This document shows positions 25,933 to 35,276 of a DNA stretch of 64,000 nt, in pieces. A model generated the notes under the pieces. It ran no database searches and had not been told where the DNA came from. It was given only the letters and a program-made list of their open reading frames with translations. This DNA comes from Fictibacillus sp. b24 (GTDB lineage: Bacteria; Bacillota; Bacilli; Bacillales; Fictibacillaceae): assembly GCF_030348825.1 (NCBI RefSeq), contig NZ_JAUCES010000005.1, positions 372,001-436,000 on the forward strand. The letters run 5' to 3'. Within the stretch, counting starts at the first letter, position 1. Each line of letters begins with the position of its first letter. The position numbers and the translations under genes are program-made.

Positions 25933-27101
25933 TAACAGAACCAACTTCAAAATATTTATCAAATACCGTTCAATCCATACAGCCATCGGGCATCCGTCGT
26001 TTTTTTGATCTTGCTTCCTCTATGGAAAACGTCATTTCTTTAGGCGTCGGTGAGCCGGATTTCGTTACACCTTGGAACGTGATCGAAGCAAGTTATCACT
26101 CGTTGGAACAAGGCTATACTGCTTATACAGCAAATGCTGGATTGTTCGAGTTGAGGAAAGAGATTTCTCGATATATGAAAAGGCGATTTGGTGTTGCGTA
26201 CAGTGCGGAAGATGAAATGGTGGTTACAGTTGGTGCTTCACAGGCGATTGATCTTGCTTTGCGCGCCGTCCTTAACCCAGGCGAGGAAGTCATTGTTGTT
26301 GAGCCAAGCTTTGTATCCTACGCACCAACAGTAACACTGGCAGGTGGAGTCCCTGTTCCGGTAAATACGTATAGCGAAGATGATTTCAAGCTTCAGCCTG
26401 AACAAATTGAAGCTGCTATCACGGATAAAACGAAAGTCCTTATGTTATGCAGTCCGAATAATCCAACAGGAACCGTTTTGTCTAAAAGAGATTTGGAAAA
26501 AATCGCAGAGGTTGTAGAGAAGTATGACTTGCTCGTTATTTCAGATGAAATATATGCTGAGCTAACGTACGATGAACCGTATACAAGTTTTCCTGCTGTG
26601 AAAAATATGCGGAACCGTACGATCTTAATTTCTGGATTTTCAAAAGCCTTTGCGATGACTGGCTGGCGATTAGGTTTTGCCTGCGGTCCTAAAGCAATCT
26701 TGCAAGCCATGTTAAAAATACATCAGTATACGATGATGTGCGCGCCTACCATGGCTCAACATGCTGCTCTTGAAGCTCTCGTTAATGGGCAGAAGGATGT
26801 CGTGAAAATGAAAGAAAGCTATAGGCAGCGCCGCAGTTTGGTCATTCATGCTTTAGAGGAGATGGGCCTATCGTGCCATGTTCCAGGTGGTGCTTTTTAT
26901 GTATTTCCCTCGATTGAAAAGACTGGACTGTCTTCTGAAGAATTTGCAGAACAACTCCTGATGAAAGAGCAGGTTGCTGTTGTACCCGGTAGTGTTTTTG
27001 GCGAAAGCGGAGAGGGGCATGTTCGCTGCTCTTATGCGACCTCTGTTCAAAAGCTAGAAGAAGCGATGCGCCGAATTGACCGGTTTTTAAAAACGTTATA
27101 A
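25929..27101 (+). CDS. alaT: Alanine transaminase AlaT, class I aminotransferase
   Basis: 390-residue PLP enzyme of fold type I. Seen are SLGVGEPDFVTPWNVIEAS, the substrate-binding YTANAGLFELR, the PLP-contacting NPTGTVLSKRDL and SDEIYAELTYD, the Schiff-base Lys in SGFSKAFAMTGWRLG near 239, and VRCSYATS near the end. The gene pair with alaR and overall sequence match B. subtilis YugG-YugH, which makes alanine from pyruvate. A terminator follows. Confidence 0.92.
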   Translation: MITEPTSKYLSNTVQSIQPSGIRRFFDLASSMENVISLGVGEPDFVTPWNVIEASYHSLEQGYTAYTANAGLFELRKEISRYMKRRFGVAYSAEDEMVVTVGASQAIDLALRAVLNPGEEVIVVEPSFVSYAPTVTLAGGVPVPVNTYSEDDFKLQPEQIEAAITDKTKVLMLCSPNNPTGTVLSKRDLEKIAEVVEKYDLLVISDEIYAELTYDEPYTSFPAVKNMRNRTILISGFSKAFAMTGWRLGFACGPKAILQAMLKIHQYTMMCAPTMAQHAALEALVNGQKDVVKMKESYRQRRSLVIHALEEMGLSCHVPGGAFYVFPSIEKTGLSSEEFAEQLLMKEQVAVVPGSVFGESGEGHVRCSYATSVQKLEEAMRRIDRFLKTL

Positions 27102-27126
27102 GGATCTGTTTACGAAGGTAACAACG

Positions 27127-27167
27127 AACGGTGCATTTCTGTGTTAAGAATTGCGCCGTTTTTTTAT
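27127..27167 (+). terminator. Terminator of alaR-alaT
   Basis: AACGGTGCA and TGCGCCGTT arms with a seven-T run. Confidence 0.75.
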
Positions 27168-27374
27168 GATTACGGAGCAGCATTATTATTTGTGGAATGT
27201 AGAGGACACAGGAACATTGGAAGAATAGCTTTTTATAATATATGGGTAAAAAAAGGAGAAACCACTTAGGCTTTCTGACTCATAATCATAGATTCAGAGG
27301 ATGTTATTGAATTTATAATCAAAATGATACAATAAGAAGAAAACTAAGTGATATAGGATTAAGGTGAAGTTAAA

Positions 27375-29549
27375 ATGAGCAGAATCGTCATTCTAGCAGA
27401 GAAACCGTCACAAGCTAAGGCTTATTCAGATGCCTTTTCGATAAAAAAGAAAGATAAAACGTTTATTGAGTTAAACCCATGCAGCATATTTCCGAATGGT
27501 GCCATACTTACATGGGGAATCGGTCATTTGGTAGAGCTGAAGCAACCAAAAGAATATAAGTCAGAGTGGGGAACGTGGCGTTTATCTTCCTTACCGATCC
27601 TGCCTGAACGCTATGAATTTAAAGTGGCGTCTGGGAAATATGAACAGTTTAATGCAGTAAAACGTTTATTTAAAGAAGCTGACATCATCATTAACGGTTG
27701 TGATGTTGATCGTGAGGGTTCGAATATCTTTTATTCGATCTACCATATGACAGGTGTGAGAGGCAAGACCATTAAACGACTATGGATTAACTCTCTAGAA
27801 GTGGATGAGGTTATAAAAGGATTTTCTAACCTTCATGATAACGAGAAAGATCTAATGCTTTATGCAGAAGCTAAAACACGCCAGATTTCTGACTGGCTCG
27901 TTGGAATGAACGGAAGCCGCCTGTATACCTTGCTTTTACAACAAAAAGGTCTTAAAGATAGCTTGAGCATTGGTAGAGTGCAGTCGCCAACGACGTATTT
28001 GATTTATCAACGGCACCTCGAAATTGAGAATTTTGTGGCTAAACCGTTTTATGAGATTGAAGGTAACTTTACAGCTGCTAACGGTAAATATAAGGGAAAA
28101 GCAAAAATAAAAAGTGAAAACAAAGAAGAAGTCGAGCGGCTGTTGAACAAGCGCAACATAACCGGAAATGATAAAGGTATTATCAAGACGGTCTCAAAAA
28201 AGGAAATGCGGATCAAATCTCCTAAATTGCATGCGCTCTCTACCCTGCAAGCAACAGCTAATAAGCGATGGAAATACAGTCCGAAAAAGGTCCTTGATAC
28301 CGTTCAGAAGTTATATGATAAAAAAATCCTATCCTATCCAAGAACAGATACACAATATATTACTGAAAATGAGTTTGCCTATCTATCTGCTAATCTTGAA
28401 TCCTATCAAGAACTCATCGAGAACCGTTTTACCCCAGCTTCTAAAAGACCTAGTAAAAGATATGTAGATGGATCAAAGGTTCAAGAACACTATGCGATTG
28501 TTCCTACAAAAAAGGTTCCAACACGTGCAAAAATTCAGGGGTTATCAATAGAAGAAAGAAATATTTACTTTGAAGTCTTAAACACAACCTTAGCTATGTT
28601 TCACCATGATTATGTTTACGAAGAGACAAAGGTAACAACGGATGTGAACGGTTTAGACTTTGAGACAGTAGGAAAAACAGAAATCAGCAAAGGCTGGAGG
28701 GAACTGTTTAACTACGGTTCAAATGACAATAAAGGCAAGAAAGATGACAACGCTGCACAACCTCTTCCGAAACTTGAAAAAGGAGAGAACGTGAAAAGTG
28801 TCGTCAAAATGAAAGAAGGAATGACTACTCCTCCGAAACCTTACACAGAAGGTCAGCTCATTTCCATGATGAAAACGTGTGGGAAATCGGTTGAAAATGA
28901 AGAAGAGATGGAAATTCTAAAAGAAGTTGAAGGCTTAGGTACGGAAGCGACACGAAGCGGAATCATTGAAACGATAAAAAAACATCAATACATCGAAGTG
29001 AAAAAGAACATTGTTCATATTACCGAAAAAGGGAAGGTCCTGTGTCAGTCAATAGAAGGTAACTTACTTTCCAGTCCTTCCATGACGGCCAAATGGGAAG
29101 CGTATTTAAAGAAAATCGGAAACGGAAACGGTACGCCCCAAGCCTTTTTAGGAAGTATAGCAAAGTTCATTAATAAATTGATTGAAGAAGTGCCAGGACA
29201 ACTGAATGCAGAATCAATTCAGCAAAGTATTGATGTGGTTAAGAAAGTGAATCAGAAACCGATCGCTCTTTGTCCTCGTTGCAAAAAAGGAAGCATCAGC
29301 GTGAATCGTTCTTACTATAACTGCTCAGAACATGTGAATGGTTGCAAACAGACCTTTCCAGGAAAACTACTTAGTAAAAGTATTACTGAGAAACAGGTGA
29401 AGGATTTGTGTACGAAAGGCAAAACCAATGTCATTAAAGGGTTCAAGCCAAAAGCAAAAGAAAAAAGAAAGTTCGATGCGATGCTCATATTAAAAGATGA
29501 TTTAACGATAGGATTTGAGTTTGCTAAAAAGCAATTTGCTAAGAAATGA
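27375..29549 (+). CDS. topB: DNA topoisomerase III
   Basis: 724-residue type IA topoisomerase that relaxes or decatenates DNA by single-strand passage. A Toprim domain opens the protein (VILAEKPSQAKAYSDAFS; acidic DVDREGSNIF). The active-site Tyr is in ILSYPRTDTQYIT near residue 321. The C-terminal region carries a Cys cluster, LCPRCKKGSISVNRSYYNCS, possibly a zinc ribbon. Length matches B. subtilis TopB (727). AAGGTGAAG precedes the ATG. Single gene with its own terminator. Confidence 0.95.
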   Translation: MSRIVILAEKPSQAKAYSDAFSIKKKDKTFIELNPCSIFPNGAILTWGIGHLVELKQPKEYKSEWGTWRLSSLPILPERYEFKVASGKYEQFNAVKRLFKEADIIINGCDVDREGSNIFYSIYHMTGVRGKTIKRLWINSLEVDEVIKGFSNLHDNEKDLMLYAEAKTRQISDWLVGMNGSRLYTLLLQQKGLKDSLSIGRVQSPTTYLIYQRHLEIENFVAKPFYEIEGNFTAANGKYKGKAKIKSENKEEVERLLNKRNITGNDKGIIKTVSKKEMRIKSPKLHALSTLQATANKRWKYSPKKVLDTVQKLYDKKILSYPRTDTQYITENEFAYLSANLESYQELIENRFTPASKRPSKRYVDGSKVQEHYAIVPTKKVPTRAKIQGLSIEERNIYFEVLNTTLAMFHHDYVYEETKVTTDVNGLDFETVGKTEISKGWRELFNYGSNDNKGKKDDNAAQPLPKLEKGENVKSVVKMKEGMTTPPKPYTEGQLISMMKTCGKSVENEEEMEILKEVEGLGTEATRSGIIETIKKHQYIEVKKNIVHITEKGKVLCQSIEGNLLSSPSMTAKWEAYLKKIGNGNGTPQAFLGSIAKFINKLIEEVPGQLNAESIQQSIDVVKKVNQKPIALCPRCKKGSISVNRSYYNCSEHVNGCKQTFPGKLLSKSITEKQVKDLCTKGKTNVIKGFKPKAKEKRKFDAMLILKDDLTIGFEFAKKQFAKK

Positions 29550-29589
29550 TTATTTCCACGAAATCAAAGAAAATTATTTATTTTAAGGA

Positions 29590-29624
29590 GAAAGACAACC
29601 GGAATGAGATGTTTCGGTTGTCTT
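29590..29624 (+). terminator. Terminator of topB
   Basis: AAAGACAACCG and CGGTTGTCTTT arms. Confidence 0.8.
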
Positions 29625-29679
29625 TACATATATCATGAAAAATGAAGAGGATATCAACAAAGTTAGGACCTTCAAACGA

Positions 29680-29711
29680 AAAATGACTCAAGAAAGCTTG
29701 AGCCATTTTTC
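29680..29711. terminator. Bidirectional terminator
   Basis: AAAATGACTCAAG and CTTGAGCCATTTT arms; on the minus strand it directly follows the stop of the 89-residue gene. Confidence 0.7.
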
Positions 29712-29712
29712 T

Positions 29713-29982
29713 TTATTTTCGATACCTCTCCAAAATCTTTTCTGTAACACCCCTCATATCTCCATTTCCTCTCTTCGCCTCCGCATATTGCTCATAATCT
29801 TCAGCGGAAACCTCCAGCAAGAAGCTTTTAGGAAAGATATAAGGCTTTCCTTTATCCTGCTCATCTAAGTTATTCATCACTTCAAGCTCATCGTCGTTTT
29901 CCTCGTTCGTCGCAGGATCGAAGCTAAACAGCTTACCGTACTCTTCTTCCACACTTTTATTAACGTTCATAAAGTATCGCAT
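29713..29982 (-). CDS. Hypothetical acidic protein
   Basis: 89 residues, soluble and acidic (EENDDELEVMNNLDEQDKGK), with a C-terminal segment LEVSAEDYEQYAEAKRGNGD ending ERYRK. I do not recognise a domain. The longest frame would add residues from the intergenic region; ATG 29982 has AGGAG about 8 nt upstream. It is divergent from the YjiH-type transporter gene. Confidence 0.6.
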   Translation of the reverse strand: MRYFMNVNKSVEEEYGKLFSFDPATNEENDDELEVMNNLDEQDKGKPYIFPKSFLLEVSAEDYEQYAEAKRGNGDMRGVTEKILERYRK

Positions 29983-30183
29983 CACTAACACTCCTATTCT
30001 TGGGCTATGTAAATGGTATTCCCTACACGTCCGAATAACAGACATGTTTCAGTAAGAAAAAGGGGATTTAAAAATAGAACAGTTGTACAAGCACGACTCG
30101 TCATATTTCGTACTTTGTCCTGATATGATGTATAGAGAGCCTGAACCGGCAGGCTTATCAACGGTTTGAGGGAGTTGAATGAA

Positions 30184-31485
30184 ATGAAAAAAGCTGCAGA
30201 TTCCTGGTCTCATTCTTTGAAGTTTCTTTTTTTCAGTGCAGTCGGCATTTTCATGTTCTTCGTTCCAATCACGGTAAAAGGAAAGTCTTCCATTCCGCTC
30301 GATCACCTCGTCACGTGGGTGAGAGATACAGCGGGTGAGGCTGTCCCGATTTATGCGCTGCTCGTTATTCTTCTTGGTGCAGTTTATCCGTTCTACACAA
30401 AAACGTGGAACAAAGACCGGGTCACAACCACTTTCTCTTTATTAAAAGTCGTGGGTCTGATCGCGGCAGTCCTTCTTTATTTTGAATGGGGTCCGAGCTG
30501 GTTAAGCGATCCGAACATGGGGCCATTTTTATTTGAAAAACTAGTCGTTCCCGTAGGCCTGCTCGTTCCGCTTGGGGCAGTATTCCTTGCCTTTATCGTG
30601 GGTTATGGTCTGATGGAATTTATCGGTGTCCTCGTACAAAAAATCATGCGCCCGATCTGGAAGACGCCAGGCCGATCAGCTGTTGATGCCGTTGCCTCGT
30701 TTGTTGGCAGCTATTCAATCGGCTTACTCATTACGAACCGCGTGTTTAAAGAAGGGAAGTATACTGTAAAAGAAGCTGCTATTATTGCAACAGGCTTCTC
30801 GACCGTTTCCGCCACGTTCATGATCGTTGTGGCGAACACGCTTGGGCTGATGGAGATGTGGAACACGTACTTCTGGACGACGCTCGTTGTAACGTTCTTA
30901 GTAACAGCGATTACCGTTCGAATCCGTCCATTAAGCAGAATGGATGATTCATATGTTGGCGGTGAGGGGCATCCTGAAGAAGTCGCAAGCGAGAAATATT
31001 TGCAAACCGCGTGGAGAAGTGCGATGGATTCATCACAAAACGCTCCATCGTTTTTGAACAATATCTGGTCGAATCTAAAAGATGGTTTCGTGATGGCAAT
31101 GAGTATTCTGCCTTCCATCATGAGCGTCGGTCTGATCGGATTGCTGCTCGCTGAATACACGCCAGTATTTGACTGGATCGGCTACGTGTTCTATCCGATT
31201 ACATGGGCGCTTCAGCTTCCAGATGCCATGCTTGCAGCAAAAGCAGCCTCAATCGGTGTAGCTGAAATGTTCCTCCCAGCCCTATTGGTAACAGAAGCCG
31301 CACTCGTAACAAAATTTGTAATCGGCGTCGTATCTGTAGCATCCATCCTGTTCTTTTCCGCAAGCATTCCATGTGTGTTATCAACGGAAATTCCAATCAG
31401 TGTGCCAAAACTTCTATGGATTTGGTTTCAGCGCACGGTGTTAGCACTGATTTTAGCCACTCCGATCGCGTATTTGTTGCTATAG
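30184..31485 (+). CDS. YjiH-family membrane protein with nucleoside-recognition (Gate) domains
   Basis: 433 residues with about ten membrane spans. Gate/nucleoside-recognition patterns are seen in AVDAVASFVGSYSIGLLITN and MAMSILPSIMSVGLIGLLLA, plus MLAAKAASIGVAEMFLPALL. YjiH-type proteins are thought to be transporters; the substrate is unknown. ATG 30184 has GAGGGAG 9 nt upstream; the longer TTG frame starts inside that region. Own terminator downstream. Confidence 0.8.
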   Translation: MKKAADSWSHSLKFLFFSAVGIFMFFVPITVKGKSSIPLDHLVTWVRDTAGEAVPIYALLVILLGAVYPFYTKTWNKDRVTTTFSLLKVVGLIAAVLLYFEWGPSWLSDPNMGPFLFEKLVVPVGLLVPLGAVFLAFIVGYGLMEFIGVLVQKIMRPIWKTPGRSAVDAVASFVGSYSIGLLITNRVFKEGKYTVKEAAIIATGFSTVSATFMIVVANTLGLMEMWNTYFWTTLVVTFLVTAITVRIRPLSRMDDSYVGGEGHPEEVASEKYLQTAWRSAMDSSQNAPSFLNNIWSNLKDGFVMAMSILPSIMSVGLIGLLLAEYTPVFDWIGYVFYPITWALQLPDAMLAAKAASIGVAEMFLPALLVTEAALVTKFVIGVVSVASILFFSASIPCVLSTEIPISVPKLLWIWFQRTVLALILATPIAYLLL

Positions 31486-31502
31486 ATGGAATAATCGTAC
31501 AA

Positions 31503-31537
31503 AAAAGACGCTGCTGAACGTTTGCAGCGTCTTTTAT
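31503..31537 (+). terminator. Terminator of the YjiH-type gene
   Basis: AAAAGACGCTGC and GCAGCGTCTTTT arms. Confidence 0.85.
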
Positions 31538-31597
31538 TCGTGTGAAACAGTGTTCGGATTGATAAAATGAACATCATTTGAAGGTAGTTTACCTTTC

Positions 31598-31692
31598 GCT
31601 GCGCGTAAACTCCCCACTTTCTGCGGGCAAAACAGCTCAGTCTGCGCGTAAAATGAACTGCAGCGCGTGAGAAACGCGGTTGACTGCGCGAA
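31598..31692 (+). repeat. Intergenic ~21-nt periodic array, TGCGCG core (array 4)
   Basis: TGCGCGTAAA-like cores at 31600, 31622 (TGCGGG), 31643, about 31662 (AGCGCG) and 31685, spacing 22, 21, 19 and 23. Same orientation as array 1. It fills the 31486-31832 gap together with the repeat that follows. Confidence 0.65.
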
Positions 31693-31695
31693 TCT

Positions 31696-31725
31696 GTAAT
31701 ACATATAAGAACACGTACCGTAAAA
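31696..31725 (+). repeat. Array-tail repeat, copy 1
   Basis: 30-nt sequence GTAATACATATAAGAACACG then TACCGTAAAA, differing by one base from 55902-55931. Both copies lie immediately after a 21-nt periodic array. Confidence 0.8.
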
Positions 31726-31832
31726 ATCTCGATCGAAGACAATCCCCTGTCAAAACATACAATATGATAATCTATAAATAGAAATCATCGGCTGCAGCAT
31801 TGCGACAGTCCTTTAGAGGGGTTGAACACAAA

Positions 31833-32849
31833 GTGAACGACAGATATTCGAGGCAGGAATTATTTAGCCCGATCGGTAAAGAGGGGCAAGAAAAAATCAG
31901 GCAAAAGAACGTGCTGATTGTTGGGGCAGGAGCCCTTGGCGCAGGGAGTGCGGAATCACTCACACGAGCGGGTGTAAAACGGATTGTCCTCGTCGACCGA
32001 GATTATGTGGATTGGACGAACCTTCAGCGCCAGCAGCTTTATACGGAGAATGATGCAAAACAACAGCTTCCAAAAGTCATTGCCGCTAAAAACCGGTTAA
32101 ACCAAATCAATTCCGACGTAGAAATTCAGGGACATGTGATGGATATGGGGATTGAAGAAGCGGAAGAGCTGATCGAGGGGATCGACCTCATTATAGATGC
32201 GACGGACAACTTTGAAACACGATTACTCATCAACGACCTGTCGCAAAAATATCAGGTGCCTTGGATCTATGGGGCGTGTGTTGGGAGCTACGGAATCACC
32301 TACACCATCCTCCCCGGACAAGGACCTTGTCTGAACTGTTTTTTAAACAAAATACCAGCGTACAACCAAACGTGTGACACAGTGGGAATCATAGCACCGG
32401 CTGTTCAGATGGTTACAGCTTATCAAACAGCAGAAGCATTAAAAATTTTAGTTGAGGATTTTCAGGCCGTCCGGCGTAAAATCGTAACGTTTGATCTCTG
32501 GGAGAACCAGCACGTACAGCTCGGAATGGATAAGGCGAAAAAAGAGGATTGTCCATCATGCGGAACGAATCCGACGTATCCACATTTAGAAAAAAGCTCA
32601 GCGTTAAAAACGGCCGTATTATGCGGACGTGACACCGTTCAAATTCGTCCATCTTACAACCGCGAGATCGATTTAAAAGAGATGGAACAAAGACTCTCAG
32701 CACATGGAGAAGTTCGCCGAAATCCGTATTTACTGGAATTGCAGAGCAATAGCCGGCGACTTGTACTTTTTAAAGACGGACGAGCGCTCGTTCATGGAAC
32801 GAAGGATACGGCAGAAGCGAAGTCCCTTTATCACAGACTTTTAGGGTGA
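31833..32849 (+). CDS. ThiF/MoeB/HesA-family sulfur-carrier adenylyltransferase
   Basis: 338 residues. ATP-binding GAGALGAGSAESLTRAG at about 31-47, VLVDRDYVDWTNLQRQQL, DLIIDATDNFETRLLINDL and the zinc pairs GPCLNCF and DCPSCG identify an E1-like enzyme that adenylates a ThiS- or MoaD-type sulfur carrier. A 75-residue C-terminal extension (LKEMEQRLSAHGEVRRNPYL) has no rhodanese Cys. Without thiS or moa neighbours I cannot choose between thiamine and molybdopterin synthesis. GTG 31833 has AGAGGGG upstream; TTG 31822 is not in frame. Confidence 0.85.
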   Translation: MNDRYSRQELFSPIGKEGQEKIRQKNVLIVGAGALGAGSAESLTRAGVKRIVLVDRDYVDWTNLQRQQLYTENDAKQQLPKVIAAKNRLNQINSDVEIQGHVMDMGIEEAEELIEGIDLIIDATDNFETRLLINDLSQKYQVPWIYGACVGSYGITYTILPGQGPCLNCFLNKIPAYNQTCDTVGIIAPAVQMVTAYQTAEALKILVEDFQAVRRKIVTFDLWENQHVQLGMDKAKKEDCPSCGTNPTYPHLEKSSALKTAVLCGRDTVQIRPSYNREIDLKEMEQRLSAHGEVRRNPYLLELQSNSRRLVLFKDGRALVHGTKDTAEAKSLYHRLLG

Positions 32850-32906
32850 GATTAGAATAAAGCTCGATGTTTCTATATAATGGTTACTAGGAGGTGATTT
32901 GAATTT

Positions 32907-33191
32907 ATGGAGTTTTTAGACCTGTTATGCAATATGGATGCCTTGCTGTTATCAGTTAGTTTTGCGCTGACTTTTATCGTTGTTGGGCAGCTTTATTCGT
33001 TCGTAAGTAGTTCTGTCGTCCATAAGTCAAATCGACCCCAGAAAACGGATGGGATTCGACTTGATCAAGTTATAATAGATCCCCGCCTCGTTCAGAACTA
33101 TTGCTTTATTCGTGATGAAATAGCACGTAAGATGTTCAGAATTGAAACGCCTGATGATAAAGAAGGACACGTACAATCCTTGTTTGCGTAA
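32907..33191 (+). CDS. mifM: MifM-like ribosome arrest leader peptide upstream of yidC2
   Basis: 94 residues: one N-terminal membrane span (LLLSVSFALTFIVVGQLYSF), a hydrophilic middle, and the end IARKMFRIETPDDKEG. From memory, B. subtilis MifM (95 residues) has the same plan, and its arrest region reads WIRKVFRMNSPVNDEE, so RK-hydrophobic-FR-x-x-(S/T)P plus acidic residues is shared. MifM stalls its own ribosome when membrane insertion fails and thereby opens the yidC2 ribosome binding site. The gene ends 27 nt before yidC, with the hairpin described below. AGGAGGTGA precedes the ATG. Confidence 0.7.
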   Translation: MEFLDLLCNMDALLLSVSFALTFIVVGQLYSFVSSSVVHKSNRPQKTDGIRLDQVIIDPRLVQNYCFIRDEIARKMFRIETPDDKEGHVQSLFA

Positions 33192-33208
33192 AGTTTTAAA
33201 AACAAGGA
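33177..33208 (+). promoter_or_regulatory. Hairpin sequestering the yidC2 ribosome binding site
   Basis: TCCTTGTTT (33177-33185, in the last codons of the leader) pairs 9/9 with AAACAAGGA (33200-33208), which covers most of AAGGAGG of yidC. A ribosome stalled about five to eight codons before the leader stop would cover the 5' arm and free the site. Confidence 0.7.
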
Positions 33209-33218
33209 GGAACCATTT

Positions 33219-33974
33219 TTGAAAAAGTATGTATCCATTCTTACAGTACTAATGGCTATTTTCCTGTTATCCGGATGCAGCAATACCGCACCGATCACAG
33301 CAGATAGCACAGGTGTCTGGAACCATTTTGTCATCTATCCCTTTTCACAGCTCATTCAATATGTTGCCTATATGTTTAACGATAGCTATGGACTTGCGAT
33401 CGTATTCTTAACCATCGTTATTCGATTCTTGATTTTGCCTTTAACGTTAAAACAAACGAAAAATCAGGAAAAAATGAAAAAGATTCAGCCGGAAATCAAA
33501 CAGCTTCGTGAAAAATACACCGGCAAAGATCGGGAGTCTCAGCTGAAATTACAAAACGAACTCATGACAGTTTATAAAAAGCACGAGGTAAATCCATTAT
33601 CAATGGGATGTCTGCCTCTTTTGATCCAAATGCCTATCTTGATGGCCTTTTATTATGCGATCATCAAAACGAAAGAAATTGCATTGCACAACTTTCTTTG
33701 GTTTAACTTAGGCACAGCTGATCCTCTTCATCTGCTACCGGTATTAGCGGCACTCACAACGCTCGTACAATATAAATTGAGTACGGCTGAGCTAGCAGCT
33801 GAAAACCCGCAAATGAAAATGATGGGTTACATTATGCCAATTATCATCCTTTCTTCTGCCTGGAAACTGGCAGCGGTATTGCCATTATACTGGATGGTGG
33901 GCAATGTGTTTTTGACGATTCAAACCGTCATTTTAAAAAGAATAAAGAAAAAGACAGCATCCACTAGCTCATAA
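33219..33974 (+). CDS. yidC: Membrane protein insertase YidC2 (Oxa1/YqjG type)
   Basis: 251 residues. Lipoprotein signal with LLSGC (Cys near 20), then the five-span Oxa1/YidC core: YGLAIVFLTIVIRFLILPLT with the conserved Arg in the first core span, the charged cytoplasmic loop QEKMKKIQPEIKQLREKY, and MGCLPLLIQMPILMAFYYAI. It inserts membrane proteins with or without SecYEG. TTG start with AAGGAGG 9 nt upstream. Pairing with a MifM-like leader identifies it as the regulated second YidC (YqjG) rather than SpoIIIJ. Confidence 0.93.
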   Translation: MKKYVSILTVLMAIFLLSGCSNTAPITADSTGVWNHFVIYPFSQLIQYVAYMFNDSYGLAIVFLTIVIRFLILPLTLKQTKNQEKMKKIQPEIKQLREKYTGKDRESQLKLQNELMTVYKKHEVNPLSMGCLPLLIQMPILMAFYYAIIKTKEIALHNFLWFNLGTADPLHLLPVLAALTTLVQYKLSTAELAAENPQMKMMGYIMPIIILSSAWKLAAVLPLYWMVGNVFLTIQTVILKRIKKKTASTSS

Positions 33975-33983
33975 TGAGAAAAC

Positions 33984-34010
33984 GACCAGACATCTTAATC
34001 TGTTCGTATT
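33984..34010. terminator. Weak hairpin between convergent yidC and DMT transporter genes
   Basis: ACGACCAGA and TCTGTTCGT arms, then ATTTTTT on the plus strand. Confidence 0.5.
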
Positions 34011-34012
34011 TT

Positions 34013-34930
34013 TTATGCAGCACTTTTTTTACGTAGTCGTCTGTTTCGAATCTCCTCAACCGCACCAGATCCTAACAGAACTCCTGTGATAATAAGGAAA
34101 AATCCAAGTATATGCTGAAACAAAATTTTCTCGTTCAAAAACAAAACGGCGCCGACTAAAGCAAAGAACGGGTTCAAGTTAATGAAGATCGACGCTTCTG
34201 AAGCTCCAATTTTACCGATCGCTTCGTTATAAAGCATGTGGCCCATCGCTGTAGCAATACAGGCGGAAGCGAAATAGATCAGCCATAATGATACCGTTGA
34301 ATTCTCAATCACTCCTGCAAATCCTTGAGGCTCCTCGATCAACCCAATCACGATCAAGAACAGCGAGCCGATCACCATCATGTACCCAGTCATCAAGCGG
34401 GGATCCAGCGTGTGTGCGACTCTTTTTATTAGAATAAAACTAACGGCTTGCGTAAGAACAGATAAAAGGATGTAACCGTCACCGAACGAGATGCCTGTCA
34501 CTTGGCTGCCTTCTAACACGATGAAGGCAACTCCAGAAAATCCTAGTAAAAGTCCGATTGTCTTAAGCAGTGTTAATGGTGTACCTAGGAACGAGATGGC
34601 AAGGATGGTCGTCAGAAGCGGCGACATTCCCATAATCAAACCGCCGTTTGTGGCTGTCGTTTCGGTTAGGCCGATCGACAGAAAATAATGATGCGCCACA
34701 ACATTAAAGATCGAAGCTAAAAAAACATACCAAAACTCTTTTTTTGTTAGCATTCGAACCTTTTTAATAAGAGAGAGAAGCAAAAATACCGTTAAGCCAG
34801 CGGTTAGAACACGAATTCCTGTGATCGTAACAGGCATGAAGTTCGTAACGAGAATTTTCGTCGCCGTTACATTTAGCCCCCACACCACCATCACAGAAAA
34901 TAAAATGATATACGTTCGATACGGTTTCAT
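34013..34930 (-). CDS. EamA/DMT-family transporter
   Basis: 305 residues with ten predicted spans in two EamA repeats. First repeat MVVWGLNVTATKILV and GGLIMGMSPLLTTILAISFL; second repeat ending ASEASIFINLNPFFALVGAV, the usual second-repeat signature. Ends in a basic tail (RNRRLRKKSAA). Substrate unknown. ATG 34930 is preferred to the GTG three bases earlier. It converges with yidC. Confidence 0.85.
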   Translation of the reverse strand: MKPYRTYIILFSVMVVWGLNVTATKILVTNFMPVTITGIRVLTAGLTVFLLLSLIKKVRMLTKKEFWYVFLASIFNVVAHHYFLSIGLTETTATNGGLIMGMSPLLTTILAISFLGTPLTLLKTIGLLLGFSGVAFIVLEGSQVTGISFGDGYILLSVLTQAVSFILIKRVAHTLDPRLMTGYMMVIGSLFLIVIGLIEEPQGFAGVIENSTVSLWLIYFASACIATAMGHMLYNEAIGKIGASEASIFINLNPFFALVGAVLFLNEKILFQHILGFFLIITGVLLGSGAVEEIRNRRLRKKSAA

Positions 34931-35154
34931 CACGTCATCTTCTTTCTTCTGCTTTTACTTCATGAAGTAAAGTATTAAAATGATTTTAGTTTCCATTGTA
35001 CATCATTGTAGATGTTTTTACAGAAAAAAAGCTTACATTTTACAGTTTGAGCCGAAACGACCATATCTCCTTCAAGAGGTAGTCTGATATAGTGGGAGAA
35101 ATGATTTTGAAGCTGATTAAATTATCATGTTGTCTGGTGACTTACGATTGTCAG

Positions 35155-35258
35155 GTTTGTCGAAACGCCTTTATTTTCAAATTTAGACTTTGGTAGCTGG
35201 TTAGACTTAATTCTTCTAAAAACGACCTAATTGAAGCCCGAAACGACTTAATTACTAA
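35155..35258 (+). repeat. Intergenic ~20-nt periodic array, AAACGACTTAATT core (array 5)
   Basis: Cores AAACGCCTTTATT (35163), TTAGACTTTGG (35183), TTAGACTTAATT (35201), AAACGACCTAATT (about 35220) and AAACGACTTAATT (35241) are spaced 18-21 nt. The last lies just before the ribosome binding site of the next gene. The rest of the 34931-35276 gap shows nothing else. Confidence 0.55.
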
Positions 35259-35276
35259 AAAAGGTGTGATCATCAC

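Noticed and set aside
32881-32906. Start of the mifM-like gene at TTG 32899
   Set aside because: That TTG is not in frame with the leader; ATG 32907 is the only usable start.
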